DNA of 64,000 nt, taken from the NCBI RefSeq assembly GCF_009183365.2, contig NZ_CP068230.1, positions 3,005,001 through 3,069,000 of the forward strand, in the 5' to 3' direction. Below the pieces are notes generated by a model, which saw only the letters and a program-made list of their open reading frames with translations, was not told the origin of the DNA and ran no database searches. Origin of the DNA: Shewanella algae. Lineage in GTDB: Bacteria; Pseudomonadota; Gammaproteobacteria; Enterobacterales; Shewanellaceae. Both the position numbers and the translations under genes were made by a program. This document shows positions 51,709-60,442 of the stretch, one piece after another (position 1 is the first letter of the stretch; each line of letters begins with the position of its first letter).

Positions 51709-52449
51709 ATGGAAACAAATACTGCGGGCGAAGTGCGCCTGTCTCGCTATAAGGCATGGGATCTTCCCACTCGCCTTTTTCATTGGATAAACCTGCTTTT
51801 GGTGCTGCTGCTGGTGATCATCGGCGGGGTAATGATGTTCAAATCTGACTTCGGGATCAGTGGTCTCGACGCCAAAATCGGCCTGAAGACACTGCACGTA
51901 TGGATAGGTTATGCCTTTGCCATCAACCTGGCATTCAGATTACTGTGGGGATTATTCGGCCCTATCAAGGCGCGTCTTGGTAAACTACTCCCCAAAAAAG
52001 GGGAATTGGCAGGCTATCGTGCAGCACTCAAGAAAGGCGAAAACCCACAATATCTCGGCCATAATCCGGCGGGCAAACTGGCGGTCATCGCCTTATTGGG
52101 TTTGCTGACGCTGATCATGGTGACAGGTTTGGTGCGAGCCGGTACTGACATCTTCTATCCACCGCTGGGCGGCATGGTTCAGGAATATATCGCCGCCGAT
52201 GGTGTTGAGCCTGCCAGCCTCAAACCCTATGATGACACAGGCGTTAATCCAGACAAGGCTGCAGCGATTAAGGGCGCCAAGGGCTTGGCGGGGAAAGTAC
52301 ATGTCTACAGCGTATATCTGTTGCTTCTCTTGGTATTGCTGCACATAGCCGCGGTGATCCACGCCGAGCGTAAGCGTCAGCCCGGTATTATTTCTGCTAT
52401 GTTTTCCGGCAATAAATATCTGCCAACAACGCCGGTGGATAAAGACTGA
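51709..52449 (+). CDS. Cytochrome b/b6 domain (Ni/Fe-hydrogenase b-type) membrane protein
   Basis: A 246-residue b-type cytochrome with four or five membrane helices. Haem-ligand histidines are visible in TRLFHWINLLL (helix 1), LKTLHVWIGYAF (helix 2), GKVHVYSVYLL and LLLHIAAVIHAERK (last helices). Such proteins pass electrons from partner c-type cytochromes or hydrogenases to quinone. No dedicated partner gene adjoins, but the tetraheme cctA lies convergently 100 bp downstream. Confidence 0.85.
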   Translation: METNTAGEVRLSRYKAWDLPTRLFHWINLLLVLLLVIIGGVMMFKSDFGISGLDAKIGLKTLHVWIGYAFAINLAFRLLWGLFGPIKARLGKLLPKKGELAGYRAALKKGENPQYLGHNPAGKLAVIALLGLLTLIMVTGLVRAGTDIFYPPLGGMVQEYIAADGVEPASLKPYDDTGVNPDKAAAIKGAKGLAGKVHVYSVYLLLLLVLLHIAAVIHAERKRQPGIISAMFSGNKYLPTTPVDKD

Positions 52450-52503
52450 TTGAGATATTGGCTCACCACACAGAGCCAGAGATAGGCACCAGCCAGAAAC
52501 AAT

Positions 52504-52526
52504 AACGCCGGCATCAAGCCGGCGTT
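52504..52526. terminator. Bidirectional terminator between cytochrome b gene and cctA
   Basis: AACGCCGGC and GCCGGCGTT form a perfect 9-bp stem around ATCAA, between two converging genes. Confidence 0.7.
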
Positions 52527-52549
52527 GTCATTCGTGCGATATGCGCTTC

Positions 52550-52897
52550 TTACTTCAGTACGCTATCTGAAGTACGGCCATCATCGTGACAGCTATCGCA
52601 GGTAGGCTTTTGACCTACGTTCATGTCGTGGGGAGCATGGCAATCAGCACACATCAAGGCACCATCGTGTGGCTTGTGTACCGCATCCATTTCTGCCAGC
52701 GAACCGTGACAGCTCTGACACTGTTCAAATTCATAGGCGCCGTCAGCTGAAGGTGAACCATCGGCATGACAGCTTTCACAGCCACCCATATCCGCGTGGA
52801 AATCTGACAGCTTCTGATCTTCTGCAAAAGCAGATGGTGACATGGCCAGTGCGGCCAAACCGGCACCGAACAACACACTCAAGAGTTTCTTGCTCAC
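52550..52897 (-). CDS. cctA: Small periplasmic tetraheme cytochrome c CctA (STC)
   Basis: A 115-residue protein with a signal peptide (cleavage after AFA, residue 25) and four CXXCH haem sites: CESCH (40-44), CQSCH, CADCH and CDSCH. It strongly resembles Shewanella small tetraheme cytochrome, an abundant periplasmic electron shuttle between CymA and terminal reductases or outer-membrane conduits. The start is a GTG at 52897 with GGAGGATATT upstream; the longer open frame is not used. A CRP-like site (53065-53080) and a 7-bp inverted repeat (52927-52956) lie upstream. Confidence 0.95.
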   Translation of the reverse strand: MSKKLLSVLFGAGLAALAMSPSAFAEDQKLSDFHADMGGCESCHADGSPSADGAYEFEQCQSCHGSLAEMDAVHKPHDGALMCADCHAPHDMNVGQKPTCDSCHDDGRTSDSVLK

Positions 52898-53064
52898 AAT
52901 AATATCCTCCGATGATGACAGTCGAGCAAAGGTTCTTATGTCAGGTATGACCTTTGTCTCACTATCAGTAAATAGCACGACTTGGATTAACTTAGCCAAG
53001 CTTTTGCCAATTGGCAAACTAATTCTGAGTCGCCGCCACTTTAACAACTTGCGCAAAAGCAAAA

Positions 53065-53080
53065 TGTGCGCTGAATCATG
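53065..53080. promoter_or_regulatory. Possible CRP-like site upstream of cctA
   Basis: TGTGCGCTGAATCATG matches TGTGA-N6-TCACA at 7 of 10 positions, 168 bp before the cctA start. The match is moderate; anaerobic respiration genes in Shewanella are known to be CRP-controlled. Confidence 0.3.
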
Positions 53081-53161
53081 TAACCATCGGTTAATTACGG
53101 AATTTTACATTTAATTTACACATAAGCATCTGTATCAATAAGCGTTTCAACAGCATAAAAA

Positions 53162-53183
53162 AAGGAGGCCAACCGGCCTCCTT
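53162..53183 (-). terminator. Intrinsic terminator of htpX
   Basis: AAGGAGGCC and GGCCTCCTT form a 9-bp stem around a 4-nt loop, followed on the minus strand by a TTTTTTT run. Confidence 0.85.
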
Positions 53184-53202
53184 AAGAGAAAGTACTGCTA
53201 AA

Positions 53203-54069
53203 TTATCCGCGGTTTCTCAGCGCTTCGATACGCTTTTCAAGCGGTGGGTGACTCATAAAGAGTTCGGTCATTGAGCGCTTGCCATTGATACCGAAGGCCG
53301 ACATATTGGCCGGCATGGCACCGGTTTCCGGCCCGGTGCGCAGACGTTCAAGCGCCGCAATCATCTTGTTCTTGCCGGCAAGGCGAGCGGCACCTTCGTC
53401 GGCGCGGAACTCACGGATGCGGGAGAAGTAAGCCACCACCATGGACGCCAGAATACCAAACAGCATATCCAGCACAAATACCACAGCCATATAAGCTATG
53501 GTGCCCAGGCCTTCACCCTCTTCATCGTTGCTGGCAACAAAGTTGTTGATGATACCGGCAACCACACGGGCAGCAAAGATAACAAAGGTGTTCACCACGC
53601 CCTGGATCAGGGTCAGAGTCACCATGTCACCGTTGGCCACATGGCTGACTTCGTGCGCCAGTACGGCTTCCACTTCATCGGCACTCATGCCGTAAAGCAG
53701 ACCTGTACTCACAGCCACCAGAGAATTGTTTTTGCTTGGACCTGTAGCAAAGGCGTTCAGTTCAGGCGATTGGTAGATGGCCACTTCCGGCATCTTGATC
53801 CCGGCCTGCTGTGCCTGACGGGCTACGGTCTCGAGCAACCAACGCTCTGTGTTATCTCGGGGCTGAGTGATCACCTCACAACCCATAGTCTTCTTGGCCA
53901 TCCACTTGGAAATCGCCAAGCTGATAAAGGCACCACCAAAACCGAAGATCGCCGCAAACACCAGCAAGCCACCCATGGTTTGAGTATTGACACCCAAAAT
54001 AGACATGACGATCGATGCCACCAACAGGATGGCAAGGTTAGTCAAAATCAATAGAAATACACGCTTCAT
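53203..54069 (-). CDS. htpX: Membrane zinc metalloprotease HtpX
   Basis: A 288-residue M48 protease with two N-terminal membrane helices, the zinc motif HEVSH at residues 139-143, the third ligand in EFRADEGAA, and two more hydrophobic segments (VVNTFVIFAARVVAGIINNF, MAVVFVLDMLFGILASMVVAYF). It degrades damaged inner-membrane proteins together with FtsH. A candidate promoter (54118-54145) with an inverted repeat over its -35 region lies upstream. Confidence 0.95.
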   Translation of the reverse strand: MKRVFLLILTNLAILLVASIVMSILGVNTQTMGGLLVFAAIFGFGGAFISLAISKWMAKKTMGCEVITQPRDNTERWLLETVARQAQQAGIKMPEVAIYQSPELNAFATGPSKNNSLVAVSTGLLYGMSADEVEAVLAHEVSHVANGDMVTLTLIQGVVNTFVIFAARVVAGIINNFVASNDEEGEGLGTIAYMAVVFVLDMLFGILASMVVAYFSRIREFRADEGAARLAGKNKMIAALERLRTGPETGAMPANMSAFGINGKRSMTELFMSHPPLEKRIEALRNRG

Positions 54070-54117
54070 ATCAGCTCCTGTAAGGTACCCTTGTACCGGA
54101 ATTGCGTCATTGCAGAC

Positions 54118-54149
54118 ATAATATGTCCACTTGGCGGGAATTCAAGTGG
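54118..54149 (-). promoter_or_regulatory. Candidate htpX promoter with overlapping inverted repeat
   Basis: TTGAAT (54140-54145) and TATTAT (54118-54123) are 16 bp apart on the minus strand. CCACTTG (54127-54133) and CAAGTGG (54143-54149) form a 7-bp inverted repeat overlapping the -35, a possible operator. Confidence 0.4.
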
Positions 54150-54357
54150 GAAAAGGTAAATTATTGTTTAGCTTTCTCGCCCAAACGCCCCGGTTACGCA
54201 GAGGAAGCAGTCTAGGCAGGCTTGATTAAATCAAACTTAATCAATTGCCCGAGTGCGGCTTTTTAAAGCGACCAAAAACACCGGCGGCGATTGTTGAGTG
54301 TAAAGGCTTTTTGTTACCATCAAGCAACGCAAATCAATCTGAAGGACAGCGACGATT

Positions 54358-55068
54358 ATGACGATAAATACCCTGCTGCTCAGCAGCTCCCGCGCTGGCG
54401 ACACCCCTTACCTGGAACATGCCCTGCCCTATATTGAGCCTATGACAGAAAAGGCCCGCAAGTGGATATTTATCCCTTATGCCGGTGTCAGCATGAGCTA
54501 TGACAACTATCTGGAAGCCGTGGTTAATGGCCTGGCACCATTGAGGTTGGATATCTCCTCTATCCATCAACATGGCGATCCCAAGCAGGCTATTCGCGAT
54601 GCTGACGGCATTCTGGTTGGTGGTGGCAATACCTTCCACCTATTGCATGAGTTGTACCGCTACGATCTGCTGCATCTGATCAAAGAGGAAGTCGCCGCCG
54701 GCAAACCCTATATTGGCTGGAGTGCAGGTTCAAATATTGCCGGCCTCAGCATACGTACCACCAATGATATGCCTATTATAGAGCCGCCATCATTCAGCGC
54801 CCTTGGCCTGCTGCCACTGCAGATCAATCCGCATTACAGCAACTACAAGGCGCCGGGTCATAATGGTGAAACCCGGGCCCAGCGCTTGCTTGAGTTTACC
54901 TGTGTCGATCCCAAGACGCCGGTACTGGCCATCCAGGAAGGCAGCGCCCTGTTGCTGCAGGACAATAAACTGAGTCTTTTAGGAGATAAGGAAGCTTATC
55001 TGTTCAGCGGTGTAGAGCAGGAGATCCCCGTGCCTGTAGGCAGTGATCTTTCCAATCTATTGAGCTAA
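54358..55068 (+). CDS. pepE: Dipeptidase E (alpha-aspartyl dipeptidase)
   Basis: A 236-residue S51 peptidase. The nucleophile S122 lies in GWSAGSNIAG, after GILVGGGNTFHLL; later conserved residues are in FSALGLLPLQINPHY. It hydrolyses Asp-X dipeptides in the cytoplasm. Its length matches the family (about 230). An AAGGACAGCG ribosome-binding site precedes the ATG. It is a single gene converging on bioD. Confidence 0.92.
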   Translation: MTINTLLLSSSRAGDTPYLEHALPYIEPMTEKARKWIFIPYAGVSMSYDNYLEAVVNGLAPLRLDISSIHQHGDPKQAIRDADGILVGGGNTFHLLHELYRYDLLHLIKEEVAAGKPYIGWSAGSNIAGLSIRTTNDMPIIEPPSFSALGLLPLQINPHYSNYKAPGHNGETRAQRLLEFTCVDPKTPVLAIQEGSALLLQDNKLSLLGDKEAYLFSGVEQEIPVPVGSDLSNLLS

Positions 55069-55113
55069 AAAACCTCGGCCCTACGTGGCCTTGCTTCTTT
55101 TTAACTCCAGGGC

Positions 55114-55806
55114 TCAACCGGGCACTTTGGCCAGCAAAGGGCTCAAATCCAGGTGCTGAGACATGGCCTCGGCACTGGGATGAGCCAGATGCGGCACCAC
55201 TCCCAACAACGGCGCCTGCATCAAGTCTTTAAGGCTGGCCAGGTTTTCATCGAAGCGACTCATATCGGCTTCGGCGCGATTGGCCACCCAACCGGCGATT
55301 TCAAGCCCATCGGCGCGGATCACTTCCTGGGTCAACACGGCATGATTAAGGCAGCCAAGCTTCATTCCCACCACCAGAATCACGGGCAGAGCCAGTCCCT
55401 GCACCGCTTCCGATAAGAAACGCCCCTCCCCCAAAGGCAAACGCCAACCACCGGCCCCTTCTATCAGGCAGAAATCGGCCATGGCATATTGGGTAAAATC
55501 CAGCGCTGCCAGTACCGCCTCGGGGCTGATATCCAAGCCGAGATCGGCGGCAGCAACATGAGGGGCAATCGCCGGCTCAAAACTGAAAGGATTCACCTTG
55601 TCGTACTGCAGTTTCAGAGTGGATTCATCAATCAGGGCCAGGGCGTCCGGGTTTCTCAGCCCGTAAGGGGTGTTGTGGCAACCCGAGGCCAGGGGTTTTA
55701 CCCCCAAGGTTTTCAAGCCATGCTCGACTCGTGCCTTATGCAGCAGCGCGGCCCCGACCTGAGTCTTGCCACTGTCGGTATCTGTACCTGTTACAAAAAA
55801 AATCAT
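55114..55806 (-). CDS. bioD: Dethiobiotin synthetase
   Basis: A 230-residue ATP-dependent carboxylase-cyclase with Walker A GTDTDSGKT (residues 7-15), substrate motif KPLASG and the loop EGAGGWRLPL. It closes the ureido ring of 7,8-diaminopelargonate to give dethiobiotin. Last gene of bioBFCD, 34 bp after bioC. Confidence 0.95.
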   Translation of the reverse strand: MIFFVTGTDTDSGKTQVGAALLHKARVEHGLKTLGVKPLASGCHNTPYGLRNPDALALIDESTLKLQYDKVNPFSFEPAIAPHVAAADLGLDISPEAVLAALDFTQYAMADFCLIEGAGGWRLPLGEGRFLSEAVQGLALPVILVVGMKLGCLNHAVLTQEVIRADGLEIAGWVANRAEADMSRFDENLASLKDLMQAPLLGVVPHLAHPSAEAMSQHLDLSPLLAKVPG

Positions 55807-55840
55807 CGCTGAACTACCCCTACAGCCAAAACATCAATGG

Positions 55841-56632
55841 TTATTTTCGGGCCTGAACCATTACTATCCTGTATGTCAGCGGCATTCCCTTGTCCGTTCT
55901 AAGGACTTCGGCCTGCCCGTTAAGTGTATGCCAAAAACCCTTTCCCTTGAGCCCGGCACCTGAGTTTTTGTCGGCGCCGACTGAAGCGCCGACCCCCTTG
56001 ATGGAGTAAAGCAATTCCCTGAGATTGGCAAAATGGCACTGAAAGGTGCGGCTTTGCGTGTGCAAGCTCTGCCAGGGATGCTGCGCCAGCGCTTGCTCTA
56101 ACATATCCTCGGCTGCAAACGCCTTGACTCGCAGCCCCAGCGTCTGTAATTCGGGCAAACTGCCCCGGGCCACTATGGCAAGGCGCGCCAAGCCGCCCGG
56201 GCGCATGACCCGAAAAATCTCTGCCAAGGCGGCCGGAATATCGCCGCACCACTGCAGTGCCAGGTTGGAATAAACCGCATCAAAGCTGTTGTCGCCAAAG
56301 GGAAGCTGCTCGGCATTGCCACAAACAGCCTGATAATCGGGGAAGTTTCCCTTCAGCTGCTTGAGCATCCCGCTGGCGATATCCAGGGCAGTCACGCTTT
56401 GGGGCCAGAGCGTGGCAAAAGCCGTGCCCGGACCTGCACCTATATCCAGCAGTTTTCCTGAGTGTGGGCAATCGTCCCAGTCAAGCAAGGCTTCGGCCGT
56501 CAGACGCTGCACCCTATTGTGACGCTCATAAGCGGTTGCCGCCTTGGAAAAGCGCCCGGCAACATCCCCAAGCGGCACGGATTGCACCAGGCCTGAGTGA
56601 CTGGCCAGAGGCTCATGACTCATGTTGCTCAT
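55841..56632 (-). CDS. bioC: Malonyl-ACP O-methyltransferase
   Basis: A 263-residue SAM methyltransferase. Motif I is LLDIGAGPGTAF, with VTALDIASGMLKQL and AVYSNLALQWCGD following. It caps malonyl-ACP as a methyl ester so the fatty-acid pathway can build pimelate. The start at 56632 overlaps the bioF stop (ATGA); the open frame further upstream runs through bioF and is not coding here. The C-terminal half is typical of BioC (LRELLYSIKGVGAS). Confidence 0.92.
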   Translation of the reverse strand: MSNMSHEPLASHSGLVQSVPLGDVAGRFSKAATAYERHNRVQRLTAEALLDWDDCPHSGKLLDIGAGPGTAFATLWPQSVTALDIASGMLKQLKGNFPDYQAVCGNAEQLPFGDNSFDAVYSNLALQWCGDIPAALAEIFRVMRPGGLARLAIVARGSLPELQTLGLRVKAFAAEDMLEQALAQHPWQSLHTQSRTFQCHFANLRELLYSIKGVGASVGADKNSGAGLKGKGFWHTLNGQAEVLRTDKGMPLTYRIVMVQARK

Positions 56633-57774
56633 GCCATCAGCTCCGCCAGTGCCGAGGCCAAGGCCAGTATATCCTGCTCCCTGTGCTCGGCGCTCAGGGT
56701 AATACGCAGTCTGGCACTGCCTTTTGGGACTGTGGGTGGCCGAATCGCCCCCACCAGGAAGCCGCGTTCCAAAAGCCTTGCCGCCAGCGCCATACATCTG
56801 TCACTCTCACCCACCAACAGAGGTTGAATTGGCGACTCAGATGGCATCAAGGAGATCCCCGCCTCTTGGCAGCTGCGGCGAAACAAAGCGATATTGGCGT
56901 TGAGGCGCTCGAGCAAGGGCTCTTGCTGGATCAGCTCCAGAGCCTTGAGCACGCCCATACAGCAGGCGGGTGACAGCGCGGTGGAATAGATGTATTCACG
57001 GGCATTGGCCACCAGATAGTCTATCAATTCCTGCGAGCCCACAATCGCCGCGCCCTGACCACCGAGCGCCTTGCCAAAGGTCACCAAACGGGCAAATACA
57101 GGCAGGGATGATGACTCAAATAGGCCAAAGCCGTGGGCATCATCGAGAATAAGCGGGCTGCCGTGCTCTTGGCACAAGTGGCTCAATTTACCGAGCGGCG
57201 CCCTGTCGCCATCCATGCTGAACACGGTTTCAGTGAGCACAGCGCTGCCGGGATGCCGGGCCAAAAGCGTTGTAGCAGCCGCCATATCGTTATGGGCAAA
57301 ACGCCGTATTTTGGCCTTTGAGTCGCGCAGGCCATCTATCATGGAGGCGTGCACCAATTTATCGGCAATCACTGTATCTTCAGCGCTAAAAAGGGTTTTC
57401 ATCAGCGCAGTGTTGGCGGCAAAACCACAGCTGAACAGTAACGCCGCTTCTGCGCCGAGTGCCCGGCACAGGCCTTGTTCCAGCTTGAGATGCGCCTCGC
57501 TGTAACCCGAAACCAGAGGTGAAGCGCCGCTGCCGCAGCCATAGATCTCTGCCCCCTTGGCAAGCGCAGAGATGACCTTGGGATGACGGGCCAGGCCCAG
57601 ATAATCATTGGCGGCAAAATCCAGTAATGGTTTGCCACTATCTGTTGCATGGGCAACAGGATGCAATAGTCGCTCACGGCCAGGCGCTGCGGCGAAGCAG
57701 CGTCTTTGCCTGAGCAAGCCGCCGCGCGCAAGCTCTTCACGGCGGCGGGCCATTTTGTCCAGCAATGAGGTCAA
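56629..57774 (-). CDS. bioF: 8-amino-7-oxononanoate synthase
   Basis: A 381-residue PLP enzyme of the alpha-oxoamine synthase family: LDFAANDYLGLARHPKV near the start, LILDDAHGFG for the cofactor aspartate, and the PLP lysine in VTFGKALGGQGAAIVGS. It condenses pimeloyl-ACP with alanine. The start is 1 bp after the bioB stop. Confidence 0.95.
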   Translation of the reverse strand: MTSLLDKMARRREELARGGLLRQRRCFAAAPGRERLLHPVAHATDSGKPLLDFAANDYLGLARHPKVISALAKGAEIYGCGSGASPLVSGYSEAHLKLEQGLCRALGAEAALLFSCGFAANTALMKTLFSAEDTVIADKLVHASMIDGLRDSKAKIRRFAHNDMAAATTLLARHPGSAVLTETVFSMDGDRAPLGKLSHLCQEHGSPLILDDAHGFGLFESSSLPVFARLVTFGKALGGQGAAIVGSQELIDYLVANAREYIYSTALSPACCMGVLKALELIQQEPLLERLNANIALFRRSCQEAGISLMPSESPIQPLLVGESDRCMALAARLLERGFLVGAIRPPTVPKGSARLRITLSAEHREQDILALASALAELMA

Positions 57775-57775
57775 G

Positions 57776-58840
57776 TTACAGGGCTCCGGCGTCGTAAAAC
57801 TGTCCCTGAGCCTTGTTATTGATAGCCTCTGCCTTGGCCGCGGCGCGGGCTATTTCGGCGCCCTCTTCCTCGACCGTGGCGGCCTTACCCTGCTCCGGGG
57901 TCAATCCCAGACGGCGGAACAGGCTCATATCGTCATTTTCTTCCGGGTTGGCGGTGGTCAACAGCTTGCACCCATAAAAAATCGAGTTGGCCCCGGCAAA
58001 GAAACACATGGCCTGCAGCTCATCTGTCATATTTTCACGCCCGGCCGACAAGCGTACCCGCGACAAAGGCATCATGATTCTGGCCACGGCTATGGTGCGC
58101 ACAAACTCCAGTGGATCCAGGTCGTCCAGGCTGTCCAGCGGCGTACCGGTCACCTTGACCAACATATTGATAGGCACAGAGTCGGGATGTTGTTCCAGAT
58201 TGGCCAACTGCTGCAGCAACCCCGCCCTGTCGGTAGCCTGCTCGCCCATGCCGACAATCCCGCCGGAGCACACCTTCATGCCGGCGGCGCGCACATTGGC
58301 CAGAGTGTCCAACCGCTGCTGATAGGTGCGGGTGGTGATGATGTCACCATAGTATTCCGGCGAGGTATCCAGGTTATGGTTGTAGTAATCCAGCCCGGCT
58401 TCGGCCAGCTCGTTGGCCTGGTTTTCGCTGAGCATACCCAAGGTCATACAGGTTTCCATCCCCAGGGATTTAACCTCCTGCACCATCTGCTTGAGATAAG
58501 GCATATCGCGCTCATGCGGGTTACGCCAGGCGGCTCCCATGCAGAAACGGGTCGCACCGGCGGCCTTGGCACTTCTGGCCTCTGTCAGTACCTTTTCCAT
58601 CTCCAGCAGACGCTCTTTTTCCAATCCTGTGTCGTAGCGCGCGCTCTGGGGGCAATATTTGCAGTCTTCCGGACAGGCACCCGTCTTGATTGACAACAGA
58701 CGACTGACCTGAACTTCATTGGGATTGAAATGGGTTCTGTGCACGCTGTGGGCACGAAACAACAAATCATTCATCGGCAGGGCAAAGAGGGCTTCAACCT
58801 CTTCGCGGCGCCAGTCATGGCGCAGCTCTGTATTGGACAT
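57776..58840 (-). CDS. bioB: Biotin synthase
   Basis: A 354-residue radical SAM enzyme with the cluster cysteines C56, C60 and C63 in TGACPEDCKYCPQ, plus GVKVCSGGIVGMGE and the terminal FYDAG region. It inserts sulfur into dethiobiotin. The open frame continues 79 codons upstream across the control region, but homology puts the start at ATG 58840. First gene of bioBFCD, divergent from bioA. Confidence 0.96.
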   Translation of the reverse strand: MSNTELRHDWRREEVEALFALPMNDLLFRAHSVHRTHFNPNEVQVSRLLSIKTGACPEDCKYCPQSARYDTGLEKERLLEMEKVLTEARSAKAAGATRFCMGAAWRNPHERDMPYLKQMVQEVKSLGMETCMTLGMLSENQANELAEAGLDYYNHNLDTSPEYYGDIITTRTYQQRLDTLANVRAAGMKVCSGGIVGMGEQATDRAGLLQQLANLEQHPDSVPINMLVKVTGTPLDSLDDLDPLEFVRTIAVARIMMPLSRVRLSAGRENMTDELQAMCFFAGANSIFYGCKLLTTANPEENDDMSLFRRLGLTPEQGKAATVEEEGAEIARAAAKAEAINNKAQGQFYDAGAL

Positions 58841-58970
58841 ATTCTGTGTTACCTGAGTCTGATCTATTTGTTGCTGAAGCCGATTTTGTCGATTAATCCA
58901 TCGGGATCCGGGTTCAGCTGGCTGCTTGAAGGCCTGAATTATTTTCGTTAGCATACCCGCGACGCCCTCA

Positions 58971-59003
58971 CTGTCAACGCCAACCAGTTGCACAGGTTTA
59001 CCT
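58971..59003. promoter_or_regulatory. Candidate BirA (biotin repressor) operator
   Basis: CTGTCAACG, a 15-nt spacer and GGTTTACCT resemble the split BirA operator TTGTAAACC-N16-GGTTTACAA. It lies between the divergent bioB and bioA genes, 11 bp before the bioA start. The left half-site is degenerate. Confidence 0.5.
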
Positions 59004-59014
59004 TTGGTTAATAT

Positions 59015-60331
59015 ATGAGCATAGATTATTGTTTTGACCGTCAGCATATCTGGCATCCCTACACTTCCATGAGCCACACCCTACCCGTTTATGGGGTTAA
59101 AGCCGCCGAGGGCGTACGCCTGACGCTGGAGGATGGTCGCGAGCTTATCGACGGCACCAGCTCTTGGTGGGCCTGCGTCCATGGTTACAGCCACCCGGCA
59201 ATTCTCAGCGCCATGGAAGAGCAACTCAAACGCCTGAGCCATGTGATGTTCGGAGGGATCACCCATGAGAGTGCCATTGAGCTGTGTCGCCAGCTCATCA
59301 CTATCACCCCGGAGCCACTGACCAAGGTGTTTCTGGCTGACTCAGGTTCCATTTCGGTGGAGGTGGCGCTGAAAATGGCGCTGCAGTACTGGCAAGGACA
59401 AAACAAGACTGAGAAAAACCGTATCATGACGGTCAAGCAGGGCTACCATGGCGACACGTTCGCCGCCATGAGCGTCTGCGACCCGGAGGGCGGCATGCAC
59501 ACCATGTTTGGTGACAATGTGGCCCGGCAACTGTTTGCCCCGGCGCCGAGCACACCCTTCGGTGAAGCCGCTAAAGCAGATGACATCGCCGGACTCGAGG
59601 CCATGCTGGCCGAGCACGGCAAGCAAACCGCCGCGCTAATCCTCGAGCCTATAATGCAAGGTGCCGGTGGCATGTGGTTTTACAGCGCCGACTATCTCAA
59701 GGCGGCAAGAGCCCTGTGCGACAAGTACGATGTGCTGCTGATCCTGGATGAAATCGCCACAGGTTTTGGCCGCACCGGTAAGCTGTTTGCCTGCGAACAC
59801 GCAGACATAGCGCCGGACATCATGTGTGTCGGCAAGGCGCTCACCGGCGGCTATATCAGTCTGGCGGCGACGCTGTGCAGCGATAAAGTGGCGGCGGGCA
59901 TAGACAGCTCCCCTGCCGGCGTATTTATGCATGGGCCGACCTTTATGGCCAATCCTCTGGCCTGTAGTGCCGCCCGCGCCAGCCTGGCACTGCTGGCAAG
60001 CGGTGAGTGGCAAGCTCAGGTCAAGGCCATTGAAACTCAGCTTAAACAGGAACTGGCACCGGCAGCGGTACTGCCGGGAGTCAAAGCGGTACGGATACTT
60101 GGCGCCGTTGGGGTACTGGAGATGCACAAACAGGTCAATACCGCGGCGCTGCAGGCCGAATTTGTTGCCCGCGGCGTGTGGATCCGTCCCTTTGGCAAAC
60201 TCATCTATATCATGCCGCCCTATGGTATCAGCGCAGAAGAGCTGAGCTGCCTGAGCCAGGCCATGCTGGAAGTAGCAGCACTGACGAGCGAGCAAAATCA
60301 AGATGACAGCGCCTTCGTCAGTCACGGCTGA
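59015..60331 (+). CDS. bioA: Adenosylmethionine-8-amino-7-oxononanoate aminotransferase
   Basis: A 438-residue class III aminotransferase. Start HIWHPYTSM is typical of BioA. LILDEIATGFGRTGKLFAC supplies the PLP aspartate, and K274 in VGKALTGGYISLAATL is the Schiff-base lysine. It converts the keto intermediate to 7,8-diaminopelargonate using SAM as amino donor. Divergent from bioB; ends at a shared terminator. Confidence 0.96.
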   Translation: MSIDYCFDRQHIWHPYTSMSHTLPVYGVKAAEGVRLTLEDGRELIDGTSSWWACVHGYSHPAILSAMEEQLKRLSHVMFGGITHESAIELCRQLITITPEPLTKVFLADSGSISVEVALKMALQYWQGQNKTEKNRIMTVKQGYHGDTFAAMSVCDPEGGMHTMFGDNVARQLFAPAPSTPFGEAAKADDIAGLEAMLAEHGKQTAALILEPIMQGAGGMWFYSADYLKAARALCDKYDVLLILDEIATGFGRTGKLFACEHADIAPDIMCVGKALTGGYISLAATLCSDKVAAGIDSSPAGVFMHGPTFMANPLACSAARASLALLASGEWQAQVKAIETQLKQELAPAAVLPGVKAVRILGAVGVLEMHKQVNTAALQAEFVARGVWIRPFGKLIYIMPPYGISAEELSCLSQAMLEVAALTSEQNQDDSAFVSHG

Positions 60332-60367
60332 GCCCGCTACACCTCAACTCTACTCAGGACAGCAAAA

Positions 60368-60391
60368 AAAGCGGCTCAAATGAGCCGCTTT
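60368..60391. terminator. Bidirectional terminator (bioA / multiheme cytochrome gene)
   Basis: AAAGCGGCTCA and TGAGCCGCTTT form an 11-bp inverted repeat separated by AA. The minus strand continues with T7, and the plus strand with TGTCTT. Confidence 0.85.
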
Positions 60392-60442
60392 GTCTTGAGG
60401 TAAACCAAGCCTTGCAGGGAATGTTTACTCAATAGAACCCTT

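Noticed and set aside
58841..59077. N-terminal extension of bioB across the control region
   Set aside because: The extra 79 codons have no biotin-synthase homology and cover the BirA-like operator and the bioA start.
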